Source: Hymenopus coronatus
Lineage: Eukaryota > Arthropoda > Insecta > Mantodea > Hymenopodidae
Direction of reading: 5' to 3'
NCBI GenBank assembly: GCA_030762935.1
Contig: CM060882.1
Location: forward strand, 18,977,001 to 19,041,000
Length of the DNA: 64,000 bases
In this document: positions 20,909 to 31,536 of the stretch, piece after piece
Layout of the letters: each line of letters opens with the position of its first letter
How positions within the stretch are numbered: the stretch's first letter is position 1
Program-made: the position numbers and the translations under genes
The notes under the pieces: generated by a model
Seen by the model: the letters and a program-made list of their open reading frames with translations, nothing else
Told to the model about the DNA's origin: nothing
Database searches by the model: none

Positions 20909-21498
20909 TTTTTTTTATTTATTTATTTATTTATAATCTTACTTAATGTCGCCTAACTACACAGGTCTTATAGCGACATCAGTAACAATAAAGAATGTTA
21001 TAACACTTTGAATACAATATTTACACATTAAATTAATAATTATATCGAGTTTGTAACATTAGTTAATGGAATTCTAACAACAATACTTATATATTATCTA
21101 CTGTTTCATACAATAGTGTCTCAAAAGTGTACAATATTTTACAGTACATTAGCAAGTTTACAATCTTTTATGAATTTAAACAATGATGATAATTTGGTTG
21201 GTTCGTCGAGTGCTGCCTGAAGATGTGAGGAATTTGGTGACTGGTTCTGCACTTAGAGTAATGGGCACATTCCGTTATTAGATATTTGACTGATAATCAC
21301 TGGCTGAAATGTTCACAGAATGGAGGTTGCAGTTTGGCGAATACATAGTCATGAGTTAGTTTAGTATGTCCAATTCTGGTGAGTATCATCTGTTGATGCC
21401 GGCTGAGAGGTTTGTATATTTTAATAAATGATAGGTTACGTTTTACTTCATGTAGTTTACTGTTGCGATTATTTTCAATCCAGTTGTTCTTTCAGTTT
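20909..21498 (-). mobile_element. 5'-truncated LINE 3' end with RNase H-like tail
   Basis: On the minus strand a frame reads NWIENNRNSKLHEVKRNL, then RHQQMILTRIGHTKLTHDY, PPFCEHF, LITECAHYSKCR. This is the typical C-terminal stretch after the RNase H domain of Jockey/I-type LINEs, here with one in-frame stop (TGA). A TTTATTTA-type run at 20909-20935 is the minus-strand tail. TGTTAATCTT at 20899-20908 and 21499-21508 is the target duplication. Normal H copies show this site once. Confidence 0.75.
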
Positions 21499-21538
21499 TG
21501 TTAATCTTGATTAGGATGAAGTAGATAAAAGAAAAAGC

Positions 21539-21939
21539 AAGCCAGTGGCCCATGGAAGAAGCTCAACATAAGTTGCAGCGAAACGTCGGCAGAGAGCAGC
21601 ACAAGAAATGACGCGGCCTACACCGGAAACCATAACCTCAATGACTACGGTCATAAGGCTGCCCATGCTCAAGCAGACAGAAGAACGGAAGACTGCATTT
21701 CGCATTGGTAAGCAGAACCGATTTTCAGAAAGTCCATTTTCACACTATATTTCGATCCAGTTCATTTACATACACCTAACCTAACGTTGCTTAACCTCGA
21801 CGAAATCTCGAAAACTGTCGTTCACCTGTCACTTAGCCATATTGTCTCCGTAACCAATAGGAAAGGCTCTTTCCTGAGCCTTAGTCTAAAACTGAACTAG
21901 AATCTGCAATCTCGTCCGTGGAAGCCTGCAGATATAACC
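21539..21939 (+). mobile_element. Penelope-like pseudo-LTR remnant
   Basis: GCGAAACGTCGGCAG and GACGCGGCCTACACCGGAAAC match the arm of the element at 2504-3189 (GGGCGAAACGTCGGCAG, GACGCGGTCTACACCGGAAAC). It sits between AAAAGAAAAAGC (21527-21538) and AAAAGAATAAGC (21940-21951), an 11-of-12 target duplication inside H. No GIY-YIG or RT coding is visible. The rest of the insert has no identified function. The hammerhead-like core is degraded (CTGANGA not intact) while GAAAC-GTC remains. Confidence 0.55.
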
Positions 21940-21999
21940 AAAAGAATAAGCTTATTAATAATAATTAGTTAATAGAGATGAATGGAGCACATCAGATTT

Positions 22000-22113
22000 T
22001 TTATTGATTCAGTGGACGCTGAAACATGTATTTCCAGTGAAATCTCGTGATCGAGTTCTTAGTTTGTATACAATACCTTCTCTAACTTCTATGTACATAG
22101 TGCCCGGTAGAGA
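22000..22113 (-). mobile_element. Element H end fragment (copy 17)
   Basis: This is the terminal 110 bp of an H copy (TGATTCAGTGGACGCTGAAAC... GCCCGGTAGAGAAAGT), directly after copy 16. It is probably the displaced end of the copy that copy 16 entered or that was duplicated. Confidence 0.5.
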
Positions 22114-22291
22114 AAGTAAAAGGACATGAGTCACAAAGGGCCATCCTCACACTGATGTTGCAGATCAAGTTGTATAACTATTGTTATAGTTACTCTCTGT
22201 GGTGTAATTATAATACTAATTTTGGAGCTGCACAACATAAGAAGTGAATAAGTTTACATTGGGCTGAAAAAAGGATTAACAAGAAACAGTA

Positions 22292-22385
22292 AACTGTAGG
22301 TAGAGAAGCTATTGTATTCCATCCAAAAATCCAATGCCAAGATTTCACCGGAAATGTATGCTTTCAGGTTCCCTGAGTCAAAACA
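22292..22385 (+). mobile_element. Element H 5' fragment (copy 18)
   Basis: GTAGAGAAGCTATTGTATTCC through TTCCCTGAGTC is an H sense 5' portion without its terminal 20 bp. It is cut by the next copy. Confidence 0.45.
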
Positions 22386-22398
22386 TAAATAAAAAAAT

Positions 22399-23099
22399 AT
22401 GATGTGTTACACTCACATGACTTTCTCTAGCTACTCTACAAACTTCTTACAAAAGATTATTTTTCTTTCTACACCATGCTAATTGAGATAAACATTAGTT
22501 AATGTTCTTGCTACTTAGTTCCTTATATGTTCTAAGCTAAAGTGATAGTCAAATGTTTTAAAAGCTGAAGTTATGCGATTGTCATTGCAAATCGCTTCTC
22601 TGCTTGGCCAGGAATAGAACAAAAGAAAAACGGACACTTCCGTTTGAGAAAAGTATAAGTGCTTCGCAATGGAAACTAATAACAAGGAATACCTCGAAAA
22701 CGGTAAGCTCCACGAAAAAAAAGTATATGACATAATCTGTGTATTTTAACAAGAGCTACATCTTTTGTATAGTAAGTTTTTATCTGTCTCTTACAGTTTA
22801 CTAGTTATGTCAAATTAAACAAAATTCATCCAGAATAAACGGGTCTTTAGAAGCTATTCCTGTAAAATTTAAGATATACGCTTTATTTGTGATAGAAATG
22901 ACTTTAATATGTGGTATTTTAATCGAAATCATTAGAGCCATTTTTAAGAAAAATAAAATTTTCGAAACATTTTCTATGTAAACGGTAGTTAGGGCTGGGG
23001 AGATTTTCTTGAAAATCTTCGTGTCGCATCCTTGGAAGATACCAAACTTCAATACCAAAGTTGGTATTTAACGGTCTTTTCGTTTTTGAGCTGTGCTGT

Positions 23100-23141
<42 letters not shown>

Positions 23142-23295
23142 GCATACACATGGACTTGTTTCTGAAAATACTTCTTTTTGGATTCAGGGGGTCTTAAAAC
23201 ATGTATTCCGGTGAAATCTCATCGACTTTTTGGGAGGAATACAATGCTTCTCTATTCCTATGTACATACATTGTACATATGGGGCTCGAGAAAGT
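22399..23295 (-). mobile_element. Element H copy 19, full length
   Basis: A full copy with a degenerate first base pair (ATGATGTGTTACACTC). It contains a (CA)n tract at 23101-23139 and ends TGTACATATGGGGCTCGAGAA-AGT. Confidence 0.6.
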
Positions 23296-23331
23296 ACAAA
23301 TAAATAAAAATAAAAACATAAATATATAAAA

Positions 23332-24533
23332 TCTGATGTGTTCAATTTCTCTACATCTTATTCTTAATAAGCTTATTCTTCTATCTACTTCATGCTAATC
23401 GATAAACATTAGCAGAAATTATCTTATTACTTGGATCCTTAAGTAGAAGGGAAATAAGGGAATACTCAAATGTTTTAAAATGTGGTTGACATAGGATTGA
23501 AATCCGATCCTTTGCATGACCAACAATTGACAAGTTCCCGCACAAGAAAAGTGTAAGTATTTTAAAACTGAAACCACTAACAAGAAATATCACGAAAAGG
23601 TCAACTCCACAAAAAAAATGTATACGACATAAATTGTGTGTTTTAACAAGATCTCCATCAATCGTATAGTAAGTTTTTGTCTGTCGTTTATGGTTTACCA
23701 GTAATGCAAAAAGCAGCAAAGTTCATTCAGAATGAACAAGTATCAGAAACTATTCCCAGAAAATATAAGATATACATTTTATTTGTGATGTAAATACCTT
23801 TCTATACGGTATTTTAATCAAAATCGTTAGAGCCACTTTTGAGAAAAGCAAAATATTTAAAAATATTTCCGTGTAAAGCGTGGTTTGGAGTGGGGGGATT
23901 TTCTTTAAAATCTTCGTCTTGACGTTTGGTATCTTCCAAGGATGCGACACTAAAATTTTCAAGAAAACCCCCCCACCCTCAACTACCCTTTACATGAAAC
24001 ATGTTTCCAAAATTTTGATTTTCTCAAAAATGGCTCTCACGATTTTGATTACAATCTCCTATATTTAAGATATTTACATGACAAATAAAATGTATATCTT
24101 TAATTTTATGGGAATAGCCTCTAAAGACTTCTTTATTCTGGATGATTTTATTGAATTTTGCATAACTGGTAAACCGTAAGAGACAAGACGAAAACTTACT
24201 GCACAAGAAATGTAGATCATGATAAAACACACAATTTATGTCATATACATTTTTTTTTTTTCGTGGAGTTGATCGTTTTTGAGGTATTTCTTGTTATTGG
24301 TTTCAGATTTGAAAAACTTATACTTTTCTCATACAGAAATTTGTCAATTCGTGTAAATACAAACAAAGGAATTTCAGTCAAATAGCAACCAACTTTTGAC
24401 TATCTCTTTAACCTATAGTACTCCCTTATTTCTCTTCTACATACAAGAAGCAAGTAATAAGACTATTACTAATTTTTTCTTGATTAGCATGAAGTAAATA
24501 GAAGCATCAGCTTTTTAAATATAATTTGTTGCA
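23332..24533. mobile_element. Element H fold-back pair (copy 20)
   Basis: Bases 23332-23922 read H from TCTGATGTG to AAAATCTTCGTC. After about 12 bp, bases 23935-24533 read the same half in reverse orientation, from CTTCCAAGGATGCGACAC to AATTTGTTGCAG. The result is an imperfect palindrome of about 1.2 kb with arms near 590 bp. The other half of H is absent from both arms. Confidence 0.6.
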
Positions 24534-25090
24534 GCTCAAAAACGAAAAGACCGTTGAATACCAACGTTGGTATTTAAATTTAGTATCTTCGAAAGATGTG
24601 ACACGAAGATTTTCAAGAAAATCCCCCACCCCCAATAGCCTCTGAAGACTACTTTATTCTGGATGAATTTTACGAAATTTTGCATAACTAGCAAACCGTA
24701 AGAGATGGACAAGAACGTAGATGACAAAAAATGTAGAGTACATTAAAACACACAATTTAAGTTATATGAAATTTTTTCGTAGAGTTCATCGTTTTTTACA
24801 TATTCCGTGTTTTAGGTTTCACCTTTAAAAAACTTACACTTTTCTCATACAGAAATTTGTCAACTCGTTTCCATACAAACAAAGGAACTTCAGTCACATA
24901 GCAACCAGCTTTTGACTATCACTTTAACTTATGGTACTCCCTTATTTCTCTTCTACCTAAAAGGAAGCAAGTAATAAGACTATTTCTGCTAATTTTTCGC
25001 AATTAGCATGAAGTAAATAGAAGTATAAGATTTTTAACAATAATTTGTTGCAGAAATGTAGAGAAATTAATGTGAATGGAACATATCAGA
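24534..25090 (+). mobile_element. Element H fragment with internal deletion
   Basis: It begins at the block CTCAAAAACGAAAAGACCG, jumps from CCCCCACCCCC directly to AATAGCCTCTGAAGAC, and runs to the sense 3' end GAACATATCAGA. The sense 5' end is missing because it abuts the previous copy. Confidence 0.55.
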
Positions 25091-25140
25091 TTTTTTTTTT
25101 TTTTTTTTTGTTTTGCGATGGGTGTAGAAAAAGTAAAACT

Positions 25141-25408
25141 CTGAAGTGTTCCATTCACATGACTTTCTCTTCATCTCTGTAATAAATTATTTTTAAAAAG
25201 GTTTTTCTTCTCTACACCTCATGCTAATCGATTAGCATCATGGTCTTATTACTTGCTTCCTGTAAGTAGAAGGGAAATAAGGGAATACCCTATCATAAAA
25301 GAGAGTCAAATCTTTTAAAAGCTGGTTGCCATGTGGTTGAAATCCGTTTCCATGCATGGCCAGGAATTTACAAATTTCCGCGTGAGAAAAGCTCAAGTAT
25401 TAACTCCA

Positions 25409-25450
<42 letters not shown>

Positions 25451-25833
25451 AATATGACATAAATTGTGTTTCAACAAGATCTACACATAAATTTACGGCT
25501 TACTAGTTATGCAAAATTCATCCAGAATAAACATATCTTCAGAGGCTATTCCTAGAAAATTCAATATATACATTTTATTTGTCATGTAAATATTTTGAAT
25601 TGATGGTATTTTAATCCAAATCGTTAGATCCATTTTTGATAAAATCAAAATTTTCGAAAATTGTTCCATATAATGGGCGGTTTGGTGTGGGGGAGGTTTT
25701 CTTCAAAATCTTCGTTTCGCATCCTTGGAATATACTAAACTTAGATACCAAGTTTAGAATTTTATCGACTTTTCGTTTTTGAGCTATTATGTTCATAGAC
25801 ATACGGACACACAAACGAACCGTTTTCTAAAAA
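25141..25833 (-). mobile_element. Element H copy 21, truncated by copy 22, with A44 tract
   Basis: It starts CTCTGAAGTGTTCC and runs to GAACCGTTTTCTAAAAA, where copy 22 begins. An uninterrupted run of more than 40 A occupies 25404-25448. A short remnant of another H end lies just upstream, at about 25115-25135. Confidence 0.55.
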
Positions 25834-26685
25834 TCTGATGTGTTCAATTCATATGACTTTTTCTACATCTCTCCAACAAATTATTGTTAAAAAGCTTATG
25901 AGTCTACTTACTTCATAATCGAGAAACAATTAACAGAAATAGTCTTATTACTTGCTTCCTTATAAGTAGAAGCGAAATAAGGGAGTACCATAGGTTAAAG
26001 TGATAGTCAAAGGCTGGTTACTATGTGACTGAAGTTCCTTTGTTTGTATGGACAGGAGTTGACAAATTCCTGTATGAGAAAAGTGTAAATTTCTTAAAGC
26101 TGAAACCCAAAACAAGGAATATCTCAAAAACGATCAACTCCACGAAAAAATGTATGTGACTTAAACTGTGTGTTTTAATGCGCTCTGCATTTTTGGTTTG
26201 GTAAATTTTTGACCGTCTCTTACAGTTTAGCAGTTATGCAAAATTCCGTAAAATTCGTCAAGAATAAAGTAATCTTCAGAGGCTGTTCCCAGAAAATTCA
26301 AGACATACATTTTATTTGTCAAATAAATGTCTTTAATATACGATATTTTAATCAAAATCGTTAGTCATTTTTGAGAAAATCAAAGTTTTCGAACAAAGTT
26401 CCATGTAAAGGGTAGTTTGGGGTGGGGAATTTTTTTCAAAATCTTCGTGTCGCATCCCTGGAAGATACTAAACTTAAATACCAAGTGTGGTATTTTATCG
26501 ACCTTTCGTTTTTGAGTTATCGTGTTCAGAGACACACGCACACACACGGACCTTTTTGGAAAATGCTTTTTTTGGATACAGGGGACCCTAAAATAAATAT
26601 TTCCGGTGAAATCTCAGTATCGAATTTTTGGGAGGAGTGTAATATATTCTCTATGCACTATGTATATGGTACGTGTAGAGAAAGT
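25834..26685 (-). mobile_element. Element H copy 22, full length
   Basis: TCTGATGTGTTCAATTC to GGTACGTGTAGAGAAAGT, inserted in the A-run of copy 21. The internal hairpin (AATACCAAGTGTGGTATTT) and a short CA tract are present. Confidence 0.7.
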
Positions 26686-26689
26686 AAAA

Positions 26690-26840
26690 CGTACTCAATA
26701 GTATGCCGGGGTTTGAATGACGGATCTTCGACAGCCCGTCCGTTGCCCCAATCAACTGAGCTAACATGGCAAAAACTTGCGGTTTGGGAATTCAATTCCC
26801 CGATTGACTCACATTTTTACATTTTTTTGATAAACCACAA
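26690..26840 (-). mobile_element. tRNA-derived SINE (family d)
   Basis: On the minus strand TTAGCTCAGTTGATTGG (A-box-like) is followed about 40 bp later by TTCAAACCCC (B-box-like). This spacing is that of a tRNA head, but it does not pair as a cloverleaf. It directly follows an H end. Confidence 0.45.
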
Positions 26841-26952
26841 GACATTCTCAAATTCATTTTAGACAACATATACCAATGACGTGTTACAAAGGATCATTGT
26901 CACATCTACATCCTTGCAATTTTAAAATGAAAATACACCAAAGAAAATTTTA

Positions 26953-27175
26953 CATGACTTTCTCTACATCGCTGTAACAATTATTGTTAAAAAGCATATT
27001 CTTATATCTACTTTATAATAATCGAGATAAATATTAGCAGAAATTGTCTTAATTACTTGCTTCCTTGTAAGTAGAAGGCTAAAACGATAGTCAAATGTTT
27101 TAAAATCTGGTTGCCATGCGAATGAAATCCGTTTCTTTGCAAGACCAGGAAATTACAGCTTTCCGTATGAAAAAA
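26953..27175 (-). mobile_element. Element H fragment (copy 23)
   Basis: A 5'-truncated piece from TGACTTTCTCTACATCGCTG to TTTCCGTATGAAAAA, where copy 24 starts. A short deletion removes the GAAATAAGGG block. Confidence 0.5.
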
Positions 27176-28826
27176 TCTGATGTATTCCATTCATATGCCT
27201 TTCTTTACATCTGTGGAACAAATTATTGTTAAAAAGCATATGCTTCTATTTACTTCATGCTAATCGGGAAGGAAATTAGCAGAAATAGTCTTATTACTTG
27301 CTTCCTTGTAAGTAGGAGGGAAATAAGGGAGTACCATGGGTTAAAGAGATAGTCGAAAGATGGCTGCTATGTATGGACAGGAGTTGACAAATTCCTATAT
27401 GAGAAAAGTATAAGTTTTTAAAGCTAAAACTAATAACAAGTAATATCTCAACAACGATCAATTCCACGAAAAAAAATGTATATGACATAAATTGTGCATT
27501 TTGTCGTGATCTACATTTTTTGTGCAGCGTGACTTTGTTTATCTCTTACGCTTTACTTTCAATAAAAATCGTCCAGAATAAAGAGGTCTTTAGAGGTTAT
27601 TCCCAGAAAATTCGAGATATACATTTTATTTGGCATGTAAATAAACATACAGTATTTTAATAAAAATCTTTAGATCTACTTTTGAGAAAACCAAACTTTT
27701 CCAAATTTTTCCATGTAAAGGATAGTTTGGGATGGGGGAATTTTCTTGAAAATCTTTGTGTCGCACCCTTGAAAGATACTAAAAACCAAGTTTGGTATTT
27801 AACGATCTATTCGTTTTTGAGCTATGCTGCCCACAGACACACCACGGACATGTTTACTTTCTCTACACGCACTATGTACATAGTGTATAGAGAAGATATT
27901 GCACTCCACCCAAAAATTCGATAATGAGATTTCACTGGAAATATACGTTTTAGGCTCCCCTGTATCCAAAAAAAAAGTATGTTCAGAAAAAGGTCCGTGT
28001 GTCTATGAACACTCAAAAACGAAAAGTCGGTAAAATACCAAACTTGGTATTTAAGTTCAGTATCTTCCAGGGATTCGACACGAAGATTTTGAGAAACATC
28101 CCCCCACCCCAAACTACCCTTTACTTGGAACTTTTTTCGAAAATGTCGATTTTATGAAAAATAGCTGTAAGGATTTTTATTAAAACATCGTATATTAAAG
28201 ATATTTACCTGACAAATAAAATGTATATATTTATTTTTCTGGGAATAGCCTCTGTAGACTACTTTATTCTTGATGAATTTTATGGAATTTTGCAAACTGC
28301 TAAACTGTATCAGATGGACAAAAACTTATCACACAAAAAATGTAGATGACGTTAAAACACATAATTTATGTTATATACATTTTACTTGGAGTTGATCGTT
28401 TTTGAGATATTCGTTGTTTTTGGTTTCAGCTTTGAAAAACATACTTTTCTCATGCCGGAATTTGTCAGCTCGGGTCCATACAAACAAAGGAACTTCAGTC
28501 ACATAGCAACCAGCTTTTGTCTATCACTTTAACCTATGGTACTCCCTTATTTCGCTTCTACTTACATGGAAGTAAGTAGTAAGACTTTTTCCGCAAATTA
28601 TTTTTCGATTAGCATGAAGTAAATAGAAGCACAAGCTTTTTAACAATATTTTGTTGTAGAGATGTTGAGAAATTCGTGTGAATGGACATTAGATTTTTCT
28701 AAATATGATTTCTTTGCATCAGTGGGTCACAAAACATATATTTCCGGTGAAATCTCCGTATCGAATTTTTGGGTTCAATACAATACCGGTATATACACTA
28801 TGTACATAGTACGCGTAGAGAAAGTT
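27176..28826 (-). mobile_element. Element H copy 24, host of nested copy 25
   Basis: TCTGATGTATTCC to CCACGGACATG (27852), resuming at TTTTTCTAAATATG (about 28691) and ending GTACGCGTAGAGAAAGT. Both sides of copy 25 are clean H sequence that joins into the normal CGGACCTTTTTCTAAAAATG block. Confidence 0.65.
27853..28690 (+). mobile_element. Element H copy 25, full length, nested
   Basis: Sense orientation from TTTACTTTCTCTACACGCAC, through AAATACCAAACTTGG and GGATTCGACACG, to GAATGGACATTAGA. It is inserted in the T-run of copy 24, in opposite orientation to its host. Confidence 0.7.
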
Positions 28827-28839
28827 AAAAGTAATACTG

Positions 28840-29395
28840 GCCAGCACCAGATTAAAATAACACTGTAATCTAACAGCTGGGCCTTGAATGCTCAATTCCT
28901 CTATATAAAGCATTAGTACATCTATATAAATCACTAGTTCATCTTCTACTCTCATACGCTGCTCCTGTATGGAGCACATCTAGCAAAGTAACATTCATCC
29001 GTTACAAGTCTTCCAGAACAAATTCCAACGAGAAGCCACAGATGCTCCTTGGTTCCTTAGACATAGTCAACTTCATGAGGAACCCTCTAAGGGATACATC
29101 AAATCCCTCTCAAAGTCCTTCTTCAACGAGCTACCTGGAGCTTGCACTTAAAACTTTGGAACCAGAAGCCATCAAATGAACAGACTGAAAAGAAAATTTC
29201 CTTAAGATCTGCTCACCGATTCCGAAGAGAGTAATTTCTTATAACCTTTAACACCATACTTTAACCATAAAATGTTTCATACCAATTAATTCATTACATC
29301 AACTATTACTATTGTAAATAATTGTAGATCCTTATGTTATACATTTATGTCACCCTAACTCACGTTAGAGGAGTCAAATGATAACCTCACTTTTT
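28840..29395 (+). pseudogene. Jockey-like LINE 3' end, decayed
   Basis: A frame from about 28905 reads SLVHLLLSYAAPVWSTSSKV. After a frameshift it continues DAPWFLRHSQLHEE and SLSKSFFNEL. LSYAAPVW and DAPW..R...LH are hallmark blocks of the region after the RT in Jockey-type LINEs. The remaining 240 bp are a plausible 3' untranslated region. RT and endonuclease are absent. Confidence 0.6.
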
Positions 29396-29439
29396 CATAT
29401 TATGCAACTTATCAATAACCTGTAAAGCAATAATTGTAT

Positions 29440-29760
29440 GACTCCATTGGCACAGTTCACTAAGAGCCTTGGCCTAACGCCCGGCCGCTGCATCCCCCAT
29501 CTCGGTCCATTACAGACGTCACGGATAGGGTTTAGTATTGGGGGGGGGTGAGACGATCCCCCCGGCCAATTATTGCTGTCTTCACGACCTGGAGCCGCTA
29601 CTTCGCCATCAAGTAGCTCCTCAATTGGCCCCCCCAGGGACCTCTCGAGGTTGAATGCACCCCGGTTCAGGTCCAGGTACTGGGAATCGAACCCAGGTCT
29701 CCCACTGGCAAGTAGCAATGCTACCACCGCGAGTGCCGTCCATTTTAACTGTTCTACCAT
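29440..29760 (-). mobile_element. tRNA-derived SINE (family e), about 320 bp
   Basis: On the minus strand GGTGGTAGCATTGCTACTTG (A-box side) and CCTGGGTTCGATTCCCAGT (B box) lead into a long GC-rich body with CTCGAGAGGTCCC, GGCGAAGTAGCGGC and GGATGCAGCGGCCGGGCG. The open frames on both strands here are shadows of this GC-rich body. Confidence 0.65.
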
Positions 29761-29894
29761 CCATATTTAGATGGCAGAGTGCATTTAGCTTTTTAAGGCC
29801 TACCTCATCTCTCTACACCATACCACTTAGCAGTCCACTACTTTTACTACTTGTGTATAGATGTAAGTACAATCGCAGTCTATTTTCAGTTTTG

Positions 29895-30215
29895 TTTTAG
29901 GAACGGGCCGGGTTCGATGCCAAATGGGATTTGTGGTCGACGAAGCGGTGTCAGGGCGGATTTTCTCCGGGTCCTCCGGTTTCACCCGTCACTCATTCCA
30001 CCAATTACTCATCACTTTTCCTATCATCCATTTCGCTTGCATTTCATATCAGTCAGTTTTTCACGGTCATGCCTGGCTAAGGGCCAACTACCCGTTCCAG
30101 GTTCTCCATTCTGTGGTTTCGTGCCGTCGGTTCCCCGACAAGCTTATGACCCCTGGGCTCCGCTTGTAAATCCTAGGGGGGTGTCAGTCCTACATACGGG
30201 AGGGTAGGTAAGCCG
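29895..30215 (+). mobile_element. tRNA-derived SINE (family f), head truncated
   Basis: It starts at the B box (GCCGGGTTCGATGCCAA), followed by TTTGTGGTCGACGAAGC and TTTTCTCCGGGTCCTCCGG, and ends in CTAGGGGGGTGTCAG-type sequence. The minus-strand SINE at 55500-55605 shares the B box, GTGGACAAAGC and TTTTCTCCGGGT blocks. The A-box half is missing. Confidence 0.6.
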
Positions 30216-30576
30216 AGTACGAAACGAAACTATTGTTTTAGACTGAATGTGGAAATTTGGATCGTGGTATTAAATATCCAGTCTTTGACAATTGTGAGAA
30301 ACTAAGCATCTCAACTTGAAAAATCACTTTATTTACTCTCTATAGTTGCAGCAACAACTTTACATAATAATATATATTACTAAAACGGTATTGACACTCG
30401 TATAGGAACTAATTTCGACAACATAAGTTCAAATGTGCGAGTGCCCTGTCGTGTTAGAAAATCAGTTTATTGCGAATATTAATCGGGACATCTTCAAGTA
30501 GCATTTAAAGTATTTATTTCAAGACAAATACTATAAACATGCCCATTCAATCAAGAAGCCATGGCATTTGGAGCCA
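30216..30576. other. Unassigned AT-rich DNA
   Basis: No supported feature between the SINE and the mariner stub. Confidence 0.35.
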
Positions 30577-30826
30577 CGAGGGGCGTTCAATAAGTCCTTA
30601 GAAATCCCAAGAAATGACACTCGCATCGAAAAAAGTTTGTATTAAGTAACCGTCGTCTCTTACTAGATGTCAGTTTAAGTTTCAGTTATATCCATCACGT
30701 GGTTTCGTTTCCATAGGCGATTGAATCAACAATCCCATGCTTCTTTAGAAAGAAAGGAAAAAAAGAAGAAAAAAAAAAGGTTTCGTGCAGTGATTAAACA
30801 CTTCTATTTAAAAGACTTAACACCGA
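30577..30826 (+). mobile_element. mariner 5' stub (mauritiana/irritans-like)
   Basis: CGAGGGGCGTTCAATAAGTC is a typical mariner end. The leader is homologous to 53969-54190, and the frame FRAVIKHFYLKDLTPT is the start of a mariner helix-turn-helix domain. Sequence stops abruptly where H begins. The catalytic domain and right end are absent. Confidence 0.6.
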
Positions 30827-31092
30827 CAATTTCTGCTAATGTTTATCTCGATTATACGAAGTAGATGGAATAAGCTTATTAACAATAATTACTTTCTCTA
30901 CACGTACTATGTGCATTGTGTATAGAGAAACTATTGTATTTCACCCAAAAATTCGATACCGATATTTCACCGGAAATACATGTTTTGGGACCACCTGAGT
31001 AAAAAAAAAATGTGTGTGTGTGTGTGTGTGTATGTGTGTGTGTGTGTGTGTCTGTCTGTCTGTCTGTGTCTGTGGACAGCATAGCTTAAAAA
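30822..31092 (+). mobile_element. Two abutting element H fragments with TG tract
   Basis: About 70 bp of the H 3' half (TTTCTGCTAATGTTTATCTCG...AACAATAATT) are followed by a new sense 5' end (ACTTTCTCTACACGTACTATG) running through a (TG)n/(TCTG)n tract (31012-31069) to GGACAGCATAGCTTAAAA. There copy 28 starts. Confidence 0.55.
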
Positions 31093-31536
31093 TCTGATGC
31101 GTTCCATTGACATGACTTTTTCTATATCTCTGTAAATATTGTTAATAAGCTTATCTTTTATTTATTTTATGCTAATCGAGAAAAATTAGCAGAAATAGTT
31201 TTATTTCTTGCTTTATTGTAAGTAGAAGCGAAATAAGGGAGTACCATAGGTTAAAGTGAAAGCGTAAAGCTGGTTGCTATGTGACTGATGTTCCTTTGTT
31301 TGTATTGACAGGAGCTGACAAATTCCTGTATGAGAAAAGTATGTTTTTCAAAGCTGAAACCAAGAAAAAGGAATATCTCAAAAACGATCAACTCCACGAA
31401 AAAAATGTATATAACATAAATTGTGTGTTTTAACGTGCTCTACATTTTTTGTGGGTTAAGTTTTTGTCCATCTCTTACGGTTCGGTTTAGCAAAGTTCCG
31501 AAAAATTCATCCAAAATAAAGTAGTCTTCAGAGGCT

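Larger units (their letters stand above)
20157..21996 (+). mobile_element. Element H copy 16, carrying a LINE and a Penelope remnant
   Basis: It starts TACTTTCTCTAAACATACTATG and contains a TG tract at 20300-20330, AAATACCAAACTTGG and GGATGCGACACGAAG. It is interrupted at 20909-21498 (LINE) and 21539-21939 (Penelope-like), and ends GAATGGAGCACATCAGA at 21996. Confidence 0.65.
20090..22140. repeat. Tandem duplication boundary pair, about 2.0 kb
   Basis: CCCGGTAGAGAAAGTAAAAGG with ACATGAGTCACAA, GGGCCA and CTGATGTTGCA occurs at about 20090-20140 and again at about 22103-22155, roughly 2012 bp apart. Shared non-H sequence (ACATGAGTCACAA onward) at both places argues for duplication of a segment rather than two independent H insertions. 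Confidence 0.45.

Noticed and set aside
26422..26862. Recurring predicted peptides such as KYQVWYFTDFSFLSY and YISGEISVSNFW in many H copies
   Set aside because: They are one frame of the H consensus (short hairpin, TG/CA tract and terminal palindrome). The frame is broken by microsatellite length changes and varied stops between copies and has no start or domain, so it is treated as non-coding.
29395..29760. 121-residue minus-strand ORF
   Set aside because: It lies entirely over a tRNA-derived SINE (B box included), and its open frame follows from the GC-rich SINE body.
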